This document shows positions 32,745-43,291 of a DNA stretch of 64,000 nucleotides, piece by piece (within the stretch, counting starts at the first letter, position 1; every line of letters begins with the position of its first letter). Under the pieces are notes generated by a model. That model was not told the origin of the DNA and searched no databases. It was given only the letters and a program-made list of their open reading frames with translations. The translations under genes and the position numbers were made by a program. The DNA is from Scatophagus argus (taxonomy: Eukaryota > Chordata > Actinopteri > Scatophagidae): positions 20,080,330-20,144,329 of the forward strand of contig NC_058497.1 of assembly GCF_020382885.2 (NCBI RefSeq), written 5' to 3'.

Positions 32745-33111
32745 TCCATCCATCCATCCATTTTCTATACCGCTTATCCGTCAGGGTCGTGGGGGAGCTG
32801 GAGCCTATCCCAGCTGACTACGGGCGAGAGGCGGGGTTCACCCTGGACTGGTCGCCAGTCAATCGCAGGGCCAACACACAAAGACAGACAACCACACACT
32901 CTCACGCTCACACCTAGGGGCAATTTAGAGTAGCCAATTAACCTAATGTGCATGTTTTTGGTATTGTGGGAGGAAGCCGGAGTACCCGGAGAAAACCCAC
33001 GCAGGCACAGGGAGAACATGCAAACTCCACATAGAAGGGCCCAGACCGGGATTCGAACCTGAAACCCGCTTGCTATTAAGCGACAGTGCTAACCACTGCA
33101 CCACCGTGCCG
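32745..33111 (-). mobile_element. SINE-like element, duplicate of the 28786 copy
   Basis: Same site and same target duplication as the 28786 copy; it arose by the 3.9-kb tandem duplication and not by a new insertion. Confidence 0.85.
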
Positions 33112-33638
33112 CAACTGAAGTTCAATATCAGCAAAACCAACAAGCTTGCGGTAGACTACAATGCTTCAAATTTTGATGCTGCCACAAAGAAATTCTAAAA
33201 CATAAATGTTTCACACATGTCTTCAACTTGACAGCGTGGAATACCTATACAATCAGCACAATTTCAAGGAGGATACGAATCCAACATCTGACCAAATATG
33301 AAATCCACTCACACACTCCCTTTTCCGTTACTGAGTTATGAGTGCTGAATCATGGCCATAATAGCAGAACATTATGATGTCACAATGAAGACCACTGTTG
33401 ACTTTTTGAATATGTCATCACTTCAGCATTACATCCTATGAGACATTTATGTGAAATTTGTCTAAATTAGTGGATGGATTCTTTTGCCCCCCCCCCAAAA
33501 AAACATGTCTTCCAAACTCTTAGCGAGCTTGTCCTTGGACAACCAAATATTTAAGAATTCAGCCCATCCTTGAGTGCAAGTGGGCATTTGTGTCAAATGT
33601 AATGAAGCTTCCTCCAGTCATTGATGCATGTATTTGCA

Positions 33639-34345
33639 AATGATTGGATCATTTTGGTTCAGGTTTCTTTGCATCAAATTCATGGTGGTCAAAACATTTT
33701 TTATGAAGAATTTCCTCTATAGGGCGGCACGGTGGTGCAGTGGTTAGTGCTGTCACATCATAGCAAGAGGGTCCCAGGTTCAAATCCCGGTCTGGGCCCT
33801 TCTATGTGGAGTTTGCATGTTCTCCCTGTGCCTGCGTGGGTTTTCTCCAGGTTCTCCGGCTTCCTCCCACAATACCAAAAATATGCACATTAGGTTAATT
33901 GACTACTCTACCTTACCCGTAGGTGTGAGTTTGTGGTTGTCTGTCTTTGCCCGAAGTCACCTGCGATCCCCACGACCCTGACGGATAAGCAGCATAGAAA
34001 ATGAATGAATGATTTCCTCTACACATCCATGTGGTATATCTTATTTGCTATTACACAATTGTCTCATTGCACATTTTGAGTCATGATTAATACCCTGCTC
34101 GTTATGAGCTATTTTTATTTTGCCATAGAAATGTGGCCGTGTCTTATTATGTTCATCATGTTGTCTGTGTACACTTTTGTCACACCAGTTACTCTGACAG
34201 CAATGACCCTGGAGCGCTACGTGGCCATTTGCATGCCCCTCCGACATGCAGAGCTGTGCTCCACACGCAGCGCTCTGTAATCCTGTGCACTGTGGAGCAA
34301 TTCCTCATTAAAAGATGGCAGCGTCATTTTAGGTCAGCTGTCAGT
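33639..34345 (+). pseudogene. Odorant receptor pseudogene, tandem sister of the one at 29693
   Basis: The second copy of the SINE-interrupted pseudogene, carried by the 3.9-kb tandem duplication. It shares the SINE (target duplication ATTTCCTCTA), the stop after STRSAL and the TM4 deletion, so these predate the duplication. It lacks the 47-nt inverted insert. TM2 continues INTLLVMSYFYF, and its 89-bp ERY segment is identical to that of the intact genes. Confidence 0.88.
33720..34011 (+). mobile_element. SINE-like element, duplicate of the 29772 copy
   Basis: Shares the internal deletion and insertion site with the 29772 copy. Flanked by ATTTCCTCTA. Confidence 0.85.
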
Positions 34346-34706
34346 CATCATTTTGTTCCCAGGAGGCAGATGTTTTCAGTGAAAAAGCCAGTCATCATTA
34401 CATTTTGTGTGTATGTGTCTGCTCCTGACAGTTTTTGTAACATTTGTAACTTGTATTAACAGTTTTGCCTTGGTAATGCAACACATCACCAGGCTTTTAA
34501 GTTGGTCCTCATGCTTGAACCTGCAAGCCTCACATGTACAGTTCTGTGTGTCATGAGTAAGTTTAACTTTTGTGGGAACACATCTCTCCGACAGACAAAG
34601 TGAGTAACTATGTTTACTGTGGTCTTTGAGCTTTGTTGTTAGCAACAACTGCTGATATCAACACTGTGGTGAGTAAAGACAGTCCCCCTTGTGTAACAGT
34701 AGCCTC

Positions 34707-34781
34707 TTTATAGTCTTCATACACAGTCCTCTGTCAGAAGGCTGCATGGAGCTCAGCAGGAGCAGGGATGGTTTGGTAATC
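34707..34781 (+). promoter_or_regulatory. Promoter and mini-exon block, gene at 35057
   Basis: TTTATAG (34707-34713), ATG at 34746, ten conserved codons, donor GTAATC at 34776. The acceptor before the receptor ATG is lost, as in the 31152 gene. Confidence 0.45.
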
Positions 34782-35056
34782 TGACAGCTACATGTGCTTT
34801 GACCTGTTGATGTGTTTCTGTCAAACATTATACTGATGTGTATTGTGTTTGTGTTTGAACGGTCGCTGCTTTGGAACTTTGACCAGTTGCTGCCGTGAGT
34901 TGTTAAAAGTTGTGCCACGCAAAATCTGAGCATCTGGTTGATAATTTTTTTATTTATACTGAGTTTAGTCCTAGATAAGTTACTGAGTTTTAGATCTGTC
35001 TTTAGAGCTAAATGAACTGAGGCACTGTCTGAAACCCTTGTATAAATCACAAATAT

Positions 35057-35992
35057 ATGGAGGCAAATAACTCTCAGATCGGTGGATCCTCAGTTAGGAA
35101 GATCAATGATCGGGTCATTTTTGTTCAGGTTTTGGTGGCACTTTTCCTTTGCATCAACTTTACGCTGGTCACAACTTTTTTTATGAAGGATTACTTCTAC
35201 ACAACCATGCGGTATATCTTATTTGCTATTACACTATTGTCTGATTGTACGTTTCTGTTCCTGACAGATACCCTGCTTGTTATGAGCTATTTTTATTTTG
35301 CCATAGAAATGTGGCCGTGTCTTATTATGTTCATCATGTTGTCTGTGTACACTTTTGTCACACCAGTTACTCTGACAGCAATGACCCTGGAGCGCTACGT
35401 GGCCATTTGCATGCCCCTCCGACATGCAGAGCTGTGCTCCACACGCAGCGCTCTGTACTGCATCCTCATCATTCACGGCCTCAGCTCTGTACCCTGCATT
35501 ATTATTCTGTCCATCTTCTTTTCAACTGCCACCTTGAGCATTTTCAGACAAAACAACGTCTGCACTTCAGATGTTTTCACCCATCAAACCTGGCAGCGTC
35601 ATTTTAGGTCAGCTATCAGTCAGTTTTACTTCTTGATCATGTTCATTATTATTGTATTTTGTTATGTTAAAATAATGAAAGTGGCCAAAGCGGCATCAGG
35701 TGAGAATAAAAAGTCCACATGGAAAGGGCTCAGAACTGTAATTCTTCATGCTTTCCAGCTGCTGCTGTGTCTCACACAGATGTGGTGCCCGTTCATAGAA
35801 GCAGCTGTACTTAAAATCAATTTCAGGTTATTCATTGATGTCAGGTACTTTGATTATATCATGTTTAATCTTGTTCCAAGATCTCTGAGTCCTCTTATTT
35901 ATGGACTCAGGGATGACAAGTTTTTTCTTGCGCTGAAATACTACGCTTTCTGTGGCTTTGTGAACAACCAATCCTTAGATTTGACAAATTAA
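35057..35992 (+). CDS. OR131-2-like: Odorant receptor 131-2-like, subfamily B, copy 3
   Basis: 311 codons, last gene of the plus-strand B array. Its second extracellular loop reads SIFRQNNVCTSDVF and the TM5 start is FRSAISQFYFLIMF, the same as in the C1 gene at 53413 but unlike its own tandem sister, so a short tract has been exchanged. TM7 has FDYIM where all other B genes have FNYIM. Sequon N4, ERY and SPLIYGLRDD are intact. It shares the ATCAC acceptor loss with the 31152 gene. Confidence 0.93.
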   Translation: MEANNSQIGGSSVRKINDRVIFVQVLVALFLCINFTLVTTFFMKDYFYTTMRYILFAITLLSDCTFLFLTDTLLVMSYFYFAIEMWPCLIMFIMLSVYTFVTPVTLTAMTLERYVAICMPLRHAELCSTRSALYCILIIHGLSSVPCIIILSIFFSTATLSIFRQNNVCTSDVFTHQTWQRHFRSAISQFYFLIMFIIIVFCYVKIMKVAKAASGENKKSTWKGLRTVILHAFQLLLCLTQMWCPFIEAAVLKINFRLFIDVRYFDYIMFNLVPRSLSPLIYGLRDDKFFLALKYYAFCGFVNNQSLDLTN

Positions 35993-36454
35993 AACTATCG
36001 TTCTCACATGGTGGCCAGTTTGTTTTTAAGATGTGATTACATTGCTTTGATTAGTACACACTGTAGTCCATGAGCCAGTAGGGTTGGTCAGCACCATCAG
36101 AGGAGTATAATGCTTGGTGGTGACTTTTTGCATGATACACATCTCAAGAGCTAGCAAATGTGATAGTATACATGTTCTGTATTTTATAACACTACACTAA
36201 TATAAACATTTGGACATACACAGTATATTAACTCAAGAGACATTTTATGTCCAGCAATTTTTTGACATAAAATTTGACAGTTGAGTTACTGTGAACTTTT
36301 ATTCAAATGTTGTCATACAATTTTGTTTTACTGTATTATTGGTGACATTTGCAGCACTGTGTCTGATTTCACTAGAGTGAATCATTTCCATTTTAAATAT
36401 TTGTCTGTTTTTTATTTTGGAAGTCAATAATAAAAAACAAAAACACAATTATAT

Positions 36455-36674
36455 GTACACGATATGTATATTTATGTATATTTACATTCCCTCTGCCACT
36501 GAGGTTAGATCTCTATCTTTATTTTTTATTTTTTATTTTATTCTATTCTCTTGTATTTTTGCACAGTTGTTAAAAGGAGTGTTGTTTTTTTCATTTCACT
36601 GTGGATGCACATCCACATGTGACAAATAAAGAATTCTGATTCTGATTCTGATTCTGATTCTGATTCTGATTCTG
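36455..36674 (+). mobile_element. LINE 3' tail with (ATTCTG)n
   Basis: A short 5'-truncated retroelement tail ending GACAAATAAAGA and six TTCTGA-type repeats, set between two copies of ATATG. The uninterrupted site is seen at 44560 and 32530. Confidence 0.7.
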
Positions 36675-37868
36675 ATATGATCACAAGGATTTGTAATGAA
36701 TTTATTCACAAATTTTAATAATTAGAAAAAAAAAATTTCGTTTTTCTATAAATTTCATAATAATATCGGTAACACATATCAGGAAACATTACCGCCCTGT
36801 CCACAGGGTAAAAAAAGTCTCACTTGGGAAGACTTCTTGAGTTTTATAGCTGTCATGATATTTTCCCCTCTACAATACATAAGAATAGTAACAATACATG
36901 ATGGTAGTAGATAACTTTTGATTTCACCAACATGTTTGGGGCATACAGGAACCCGTGTCGAGGTCCCATTCCTGACCCACATCTCCAAGCCTTGTACGAG
37001 TCCTGGTGCCACGCTTGTGGTCACAGACCATCAAAGACATGATGTGTCCTCTGAGCGAACACATGAAGGGTTCACACCTTGCAAGGACTGGACCTGCTCA
37101 TGAAGAGCAATTCAGAGGTCAAAATATCTCGATGTCCCCCTAGAGGCTCAAACTGAAATGTCAAAGAACACATCAAATGGTTGGCGTCTGTCATTTTCAG
37201 TACTTCTTATCACAATGTAGTTTCAAGTGCCCATTTTGTCAACAAGTTTTTTTTAATTTGTTATTTGATCCTATTAAAAAGGTGGTGAAACATCATGAAT
37301 GACAGCTGAGTGTTGCTTGCAGTTGTTTCAGACAGGTGTAGAGGTAGGAGGAAATTGATCCCACAAACAGCTCTGCCACCCGATCGCTACTGCAGAGTCG
37401 AGGGCTCCCAATGACATCATGAGTGCAAGAAGGCAGCTGTCATACCCCCACAATATTTTGGCTTCACTTTTGTACATTTGAGATGTGTCATCCATCTTTT
37501 GATATGTCAAGGGTTTGTGTCGAAATAGTCACAACAGCAAGTGCCTCTGGTGTCACTGATAGGCCCACTGTTTCTGGCTGTGTGTATGTGTGCTGGAGTT
37601 GGCTCATTCAAGTGTACTTCTCGTGGGCACCAACAGTGAATTCATGGGCATTCAAGTTCACCCTGTAAATTCAGAAATCAAGAATCAAATGAAAAGTCGT
37701 CTTGTTTGAAAAACTTAAGCCACATCTGCCATTAGATTCTTATTTTAAAAATCTGCCTGTGTTGAAATTTTAGGAGGGGTCATAGCTCAGACTATATTCA
37801 TTGTATAAATAACAATGACAAAATGTATGATTATTTTGGTCATTGGTTTCATGTATTTCTGTAATAAA
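36675..37868. other. Duplicated non-coding block
   Basis: 36760-37110 matches 44655-45000, and 37118-37868 matches 49822-50570. In the 49-kb copy about 290 bp separates the two parts. Short frames here are not conserved beyond the duplication; nothing is recognised. Confidence 0.6.
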
Positions 37869-38072
37869 GATTAGATTAGATTAGATTCAACTTTATTGTC
37901 ATTACACATGTACAAGTACAATGCAACGAAACGCAGTTTGGCATCTAACCAGAAGTCCAATAAGCAGTAAGTGCCAGATATACAGTAATTTACAGTATGT
38001 ACAGGGTATGTACAGGTGTCTATGCTACAGATATACTATAAACATCATATACAGGTAGTTGTCGTAATATAC
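37869..38072 (-). mobile_element. LINE 3' tail, minus strand
   Basis: Reverse complement of the 3' end of the element at 38289: an (AGATT)n start, then CAACTTTATTGTCATTACAC and further UTR. With the 38289 copy it forms an inverted pair about 0.2 kb apart. Confidence 0.72.
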
Positions 38073-38288
38073 AGGGTAAAACATTGAATATTAAAATTTT
38101 TAACAGCCTTGGGACCCTGGGGAAAAATCTTATGAGCTGGGGTCTGTGGTCTAAAGGTCCCTGGCATGAAAAAGTTTGAGAACAACCAACCTAAAGAATG
38201 AATGCCATGTTTACATATGCGTGTTTGATATTTATTGTGAAATTCAGTAAACTAAATATCGTGTAAGAAAGTAAGGTTTTGTTTGCAA

Positions 38289-38941
38289 GGAAACGCTGTC
38301 TGCGTCGAGCTCGCAGCATCCTCAAGGACTCCTCCCACCCCGCTCGTGGTCTATTTGCACTCTTGCCGTCTGGCAGGCGCTTCAGGAGCCTCAAGGCCAG
38401 GACCAGCAGACTGAGCAACAGCTTCTTCCCCAGGGCTGTCTCCGTACTGAACTCAGCCCCCCACTAACACCCTCACCCTACACCACACTCCACTACACCA
38501 CCCTCTCCTAACTGAGTACTACGTACTGAGTGTTGCAGTAGTTCCTCTATCTCACTGTTAATATAGTTAGCCTACTGCTTATCGCTGTACACACCATATT
38601 GTCCTTTGCACTAGTGATTTATAGTTAATTTAACATCTGTAAATATCATTTGTAAATTGTGTTATAGTTTCTGCCTACACTGGATGCACATTTAAGCACA
38701 TATCAATCTGTATAGTATGTTCATAGTACTTAGAATCTCTGTATATTATGACAACTACCTGTATATCATGTTTATAGTATATCTGTAGCATAGACACCTG
38801 TACATACCCTGTACATACTGTAAATTACTGTATATCTGGCACTTACTGCTTATTGCACTTCTGGTTAGATGCCAAACTGCGTTTCGTTGCATTGTACTTG
38901 TACATGTGTAATGACAATAAAGTTGAATCTAATCTAATCTA
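38289..38941 (+). mobile_element. LINE 3' end, plus strand
   Basis: Codes KRCLRRARSILKDSSHPARG, LFALLPSGRRFRSLKARTSR and FFPRAVSVLNSAPH-stop, then a UTR ending ACAATAAAGTTGAATCTAATC with an (AATCT)n tail. It is the same reverse transcriptase type as in the A units but another family. Copies of this block without the element are at 45290 and 50990. Confidence 0.78.
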
Positions 38942-39129
38942 GATGTTACAGAATAGGGAGGCTGAGGCTCAGGAGGTGCTGTGGTCTCTCTGATAAGATA
39001 AGACAGTACTTAATCTTACTTATTTTACTAATCCCAAAGGAAATTGTTGACAGTGTGTTTGATGAGCAGGCCAGCATCTTGCAAGTTAAAAATGTGAATG
39101 TGACATGTGTTGTAGAGCGCACTGAGGAG

Positions 39130-39472
39130 ATTTTCTACACCGCTTATCCATAAGGGTCGAGGAGGGGCTGGAGCCTATCCCAGCTGACTACGGGCAAGAG
39201 GCGGGGTTCACCCTGGACTGGTTGCCAGTCGATTGCAGGGCTGACACACAAAGACAGACAATCACAGTCTCTCACTCTCAGGGCCAATGTAGCCAATTAA
39301 CCAATGAACCTAATGCGCATGTTTTTGGTATTGTGGGAGGAAGCCGGAGAAAACCCACACAGGCACAGGGAGAACATGCAAACTCCACATAGAAGGGCCC
39401 AGACCGGGATTCGAACCTGGAACCCTCTTGCTATGAGGCAACAGTACTAACCACTGCACCACCATGCCGCCC
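39130..39472 (-). mobile_element. SINE-like element next to receptor fragment
   Basis: Minus-strand copy of a subtype with AATCACAGTCTCTCACTCTC. It ends about 50 bp from the broken receptor N-terminus at 39523. The same insertion is seen in the duplicated blocks at 45484 and 51186. Confidence 0.8.
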
Positions 39473-39522
39473 TGCATAGGAACAATAAAATAGAAACAGA
39501 CGAGAGAGAGAGATTTTTTCAG

Positions 39523-39717
39523 GACAGTCACACAGCAATGTGGTTGCAAACAAGATGTAGCGCATGTTTCTGTAGAAATAATCCTTCATTAAAAAAGGTC
39601 ATGATGAGCATAGAGTTGATGCAAAGGAAAATTGCAATCAAAACCTGAACTAAAATCACTCGTTCAGAGATCACTCTCACTGAGGATGCACTGGCAAATG
39701 CTAAGTTATTTTCGGCC
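39523..39717 (-). pseudogene. Odorant receptor N-terminal fragment
   Basis: Reads MAENNLAFAS, then SERVILVQVLIAIFLCINSMLIMTFF, a receptor N-terminus with TM1. One frameshift follows, after which MRYILFA-like and LLCD sequence continues in another frame up to the start of TM2. The homology ends there at a short AG-rich stretch and a SINE. The N-terminal 20 residues match none of the subfamilies in this window, so this may be the only trace of a lost one. Confidence 0.8.
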
Positions 39718-39902
39718 ATATGTTTCAAAATCATGTGTAAACACAAAAGGATATGGCTGTGAAGCCAGGGCCGAAATCGAGAAATCATGTATCATCATCT
39801 AAACTGTAATAAACTGTAATATAATCACATTATAACTCAGAAAATGGTCTAACAGTAGTAACAGGTGGAATTAGTTTTGACCAGAACAAATACACATCTA
39901 TA

Positions 39903-39994
39903 CATACAGAACTGATGAAGCTGCTTGGATTAGCAGCGAAACGTCTTCAAGCCAATGTTCACAAGTCCAGACGCCTTGCTTTAACTCTTTGAGT
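39903..39994 (+). mobile_element. 92-bp element with hammerhead-like core, 15-bp target duplication
   Basis: AAATACACATCTATA occurs on both sides (39888-39902, 39995-40009). Within lies GAA-CTGATGA, a six-pair stem (GCTGCT/AGCAGC), GAAAC and GTC-TTC (39909-39948), the order of a hammerhead ribozyme core. Penelope-like retroelements are known to carry such motifs; assignment to them is inference. Confidence 0.55.
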
Positions 39995-40115
39995 AAATAC
40001 ACATCTATAGTATTTCACAACAAGTTAAAGATACCTCGGCTCAGCCCTCAGCTTGCAAAGACAAATGCTTCCTGCTCACCTCTTGGCATCCTTCTTTATA
40101 GTGACCAGTCACCTC

Positions 40116-40184
40116 CATGACTTCTATACCCAGGGTAAAACATGTGCTGTGGAAATGTTCAGCTATCAGTCAGTTTTACTACTT
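40116..40184 (+). pseudogene. Odorant receptor second-loop fragment
   Basis: HDFYTQGKTCAVEMF followed by a deletion and AISQFY-like bases, matching the second extracellular loop and TM5 start of the C2 genes at 55759-62189. It is fused on its left to the repeat that carries the hammerhead-like insert. On its right it continues into sequence matching the C2 3' flank. Confidence 0.75.
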
Positions 40185-40939
40185 AAAATAAATGTAGTTT
40201 TGTTGCATATTTTGTGTGCTTCATTAATCCTGCAGAGTTTGCCTTCATGAATCCAGAGTTGGCCTTCGAAACTGATTGTGTTGGCGAGCCAGTTCTTGAG
40301 AAAATCACTTCTAAAAACTCTTAAGATAATATCAATCTGTCATTTGGTAAGACTGAACACCCACAAACCAACAAATCAAACCAAAGTGTCAGTTTTGACA
40401 TCTTGGGAATGAGACCCACCCACCACCTATCCTTCTCCTGAATCAGGCTGACCTGACAGCTGCATGTCCCTGACAGCTAAGAGATGTCAGTGTGCTCAGT
40501 ATAGTCAGAAGTGCTTGTCGGATGGTCAAATATCTCTGGAAGACACATCTGCCTGACTCTACCATTGGAGGGGCTGCTTCTCACAGTCAGTGTCACTTTA
40601 AAACCACCAATCCAACATTCACAGCCACTTCATGCAGTGATTTTTCGGCTTTACATAAGTTTGAGAGTCCATTGAGATTTAAATTCAGTTTTCTGTTTAC
40701 ATACACAACACATAACCAGGCCCTAAAGATGGCCCTCGAACTTAAACCTGTAAAAATGATGTGTACAGAAAGTGTGTGTCACAAGTAAGTTTAATGTTTG
40801 TGGGAAAACATCTCTTCATCACACAGAGCACATAACTATGCTTACTATGGCCTGTGAGGTTTGTAGCTAACAACAACTACTGATGACGTCACAGTGGTGA
40901 GCAAACTGACTTTTGTCCCTCTTGTGTTATAGTAGCCTC

Positions 40940-41014
40940 TTTATAGTCTTCATACACAGTCCTCTGTCAGAAGGCTGCATGGAGCTCAGCAGGAGCAGGG
41001 ATGGTTTGGTAACC
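40940..41014 (+). promoter_or_regulatory. Promoter and mini-exon block, gene at 41255
   Basis: TTTATAG (40940-40946), ATG 40979-40981 opening ten codons, donor GTAACC at 41009, intron 41009-41248. Spliced, the frame reads TTG GAC TAT ATG into the receptor. A full CRE palindrome TGACGTCA lies upstream at 40884-40891. Confidence 0.5.
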
Positions 41015-41254
41015 TGACAGCTTCATGTACTTTAACCTTTTGATGTGTATTTGTCAAATTTATTGTACATATAGAAAATGTTATATTGATGATGAAAATT
41101 TCAGCAATTGCTGCCATTGTTAAAAGCCAAACTGAGTTTTGTACAACAGAAAATCTGACACAGTTTAGTCCTTGTTAAGTTACTGAATCTTAGGCCTGTC
41201 TTTAGAGCTCGATGAATTGGCTGTGTCTGAAACCCTTGTATATTTCAGGACTAT

Positions 41255-42181
41255 ATGGAGGCAAATAACTCTCAGATTGATGGTGAATCACCAGAGTACA
41301 AGATCAATGATCGGAGTGTTTTCGTTCAGGTTTTGGTGGCACTTTTCCTTTTTATCAACTTCATACTTTTCTCAACTTTTTTAATGAAGGCTCACTTCTA
41401 CACAACCATGCGATATATATTATTTGCTATTACACTATTGTCTGATTGTGCGTTTTTAGTCATATCTAATACCCTGATAATTTTAGCAAATTTTCGATAT
41501 GCCATTCAAATGTGGCCGTGCCTTATTTTATTCATCATGTTGTCTGTGTACAGTTTTGTCACACCAGTTACTCTGACAGCAATGACCCTGGAGCGCTACG
41601 TGGCCATTTGCATGCCCCTCCGACATGCAGAGCTGTGCTCCACACGCAGCGCTCTGTACTGCATCCCCATCGTTCACGGCCTCGGCTCTGTACCCTGCAT
41701 TATTATTCTGTCCATGTTCTTTTCAACTGCCACCCTCAGCGTTTTCAGACAAAACAACATCTGCACTTCAGATGTTTTCACCCATCAAAACTGGCAGAGT
41801 CATTTTAGGTCAGCTGTCTTTCAGTTTTACTTCTTGATCATGTTCATTATTACTGTATTCTGTTATGTTAAAATAATGAAAGTGGCCAAAGCGGCATCAG
41901 GTGAGAATAAAAAGTCCACATGGAAAGGACTCAGAACTGTAATTCTTCATGCTTTCCAGCTGCTGCTGTGTATCACACAGTTTTGGTGCCCGTTCATAGA
42001 AGCAGCTGTACTTAAAATTGATTACATGTTATATGCTAATATCAGGTTCTTCAATTTCATCATATTTAATCTTATTCCAAGATGTTTGAGCCCTCTGATT
42101 TATGGCCTCAGGGATGACAAGTTTTTTCTTGCACTGAAACACCTTATTTCCTGTGGCTTTGTCAAGAATCCTCAGATTTGA
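41255..42181 (+). CDS. OR131-2-like: Odorant receptor 131-2-like, subfamily C1, plus-strand copy
   Basis: 308 codons, MEANNSQIDGESPEYK, with sequon N4. It lacks the GGSS motif of B and has the C1 signature FSTFLMKAHFYTTMRY. Distinct residues include NTLIILANFRYAIQMWPC, LFIMLSVYSF, CIPIVHGLGSVPC and a TM7 with FFNFIIF. ERY and SPLIYGLRDD are conserved; the tail is SCGFVKNPQI. It is the only C1 gene on the plus strand and forms one arm of an inverted duplication with the 46209 gene. The leader acceptor (TATTTCAG, ending 41248) lies six nt upstream of the start. Confidence 0.93.
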   Translation: MEANNSQIDGESPEYKINDRSVFVQVLVALFLFINFILFSTFLMKAHFYTTMRYILFAITLLSDCAFLVISNTLIILANFRYAIQMWPCLILFIMLSVYSFVTPVTLTAMTLERYVAICMPLRHAELCSTRSALYCIPIVHGLGSVPCIIILSMFFSTATLSVFRQNNICTSDVFTHQNWQSHFRSAVFQFYFLIMFIITVFCYVKIMKVAKAASGENKKSTWKGLRTVILHAFQLLLCITQFWCPFIEAAVLKIDYMLYANIRFFNFIIFNLIPRCLSPLIYGLRDDKFFLALKHLISCGFVKNPQI

Positions 42182-42577
42182 CACTTTAACACCATGATTC
42201 TCTCACAGAATGACTGAATGCACAGAAATGTATCTTACTTACTGAAATGCTTTCATCTGATCAACAAGTAATAAATAAATATGACCTCAATTCAAGAATC
42301 AGCAAATGTAATAGCTTTGCACCAGTGGTAGTTTATGTGTGCTGTCACGTACTTTTTAACACTACCGTTAAATAAACATTTCTGAAAAGCGGACTGTATA
42401 AAGTAGAACATATATATTAAAGCTAATGGCATTTTGACATCAGTGGTGCCTCAACATTGAATTTAAATGTAAAATTCTACATTGAAACTGCTTCTCCGTG
42501 ACATTGAAGAACTGACACCACCTCCTCTTGAGGTGGTGGTAAATGGTAAGACGGATGGTCAATGGATTGCATTTACG

Positions 42578-42688
42578 GAGGGCACGGTGGTGAAGTGGTT
42601 AGCACTGCATAGCAAGAGGGTTCCAGCCCCCCAGTCCGCCCTTTTGTGCCCCTCCTCGACCCTGATGGATAAGCGGTGTAGAAAATCT
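42578..42688 (+). mobile_element. SINE-like element, internally deleted
   Basis: Inverted-arm copy of the 45484 element, keeping only its two ends with about 215 bp lost between them. Confidence 0.78.
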
Positions 42689-42875
42689 CCTCAGTGCTCT
42701 CTACAACACATGCCACATTCACATTTTTAACTTGCAAGATGCTGGCCTGCTCATCCAACATACTGTCAACAATTTCCTTTGGGATTAGTGAAATAAGTAA
42801 GATTAAGTACTGTCTTATCTTATCAGAGAGACCACAGCACCTCCTGAGCCTCAGCCTCCCTATTCTGTAACATCT

Positions 42876-43080
42876 AGATTAGATTAAATTCAACTTTATT
42901 GTCATTACACATGTACAAGTACAATGCAACGAAACGCAGTTTGGCATCTAACCAGAAGTGCAATAAGCAGTAAGTGCCAGATATACAGTAATTTACAGTA
43001 TGTACAGGGTATGTACAGGTGTCTATGCTACAGATATACTATAAACATGATATACAGGTAGTTGTCGTAATATACAGGGT
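42876..43080 (-). mobile_element. LINE 3' tail, minus strand, duplicated
   Basis: Copy of the 37869 tail within a duplicated block. Here it is joined directly to an inverted piece that elsewhere follows the plus-strand element. Confidence 0.7.
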
Positions 43081-43291
43081 AAAACATTGAATATTAAAAT
43101 TTTTAACAGCCTTGGGACCCTGGGGCAAAATCTTATGAGCTGGGGTCTGTGGTCTAAAGGTCCCTGGCATGAAAAAGTTTGAGAACAACCAACCTAAAGA
43201 ATGAATGCCATGTTTACATATGCGTGTTTGATATTTATTGTGAAATTCAGTAAACTAAATATAGTGTAAGAAAGTAAGGTTTTGTTTGCAA

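Larger units (their letters stand above)
28111..35992 (+). repeat. 3.9-kb tandem duplication in subfamily B
   Basis: 28111-32087 and 32088-35992 are near-identical blocks. Each holds 3' flank, minus-strand SINE, pseudogene with SINE, promoter block and one intact gene. The period between the genes is 3905 bp. Differences are few and include the 47-nt inverted insert in the first block only. Confidence 0.88.

Noticed and set aside
35234-35476. Antisense open frames across the ERY region (MNDEDAVQSAACGAQLCM...) conserved in many copies
   Set aside because: They are the mirror of the invariant 89-bp receptor segment; their conservation follows from the coding strand, and their ends differ between copies.
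36640-36675. Short direct repeats resembling a CRISPR array
   Set aside because: A hexamer microsatellite at a LINE tail in a eukaryotic genome; there are no spacers.
37328-37510. 60-codon frame, identical at 50031-50213
   Set aside because: Identity comes from block duplication. No start context, domain or neighbouring exon supports a gene.
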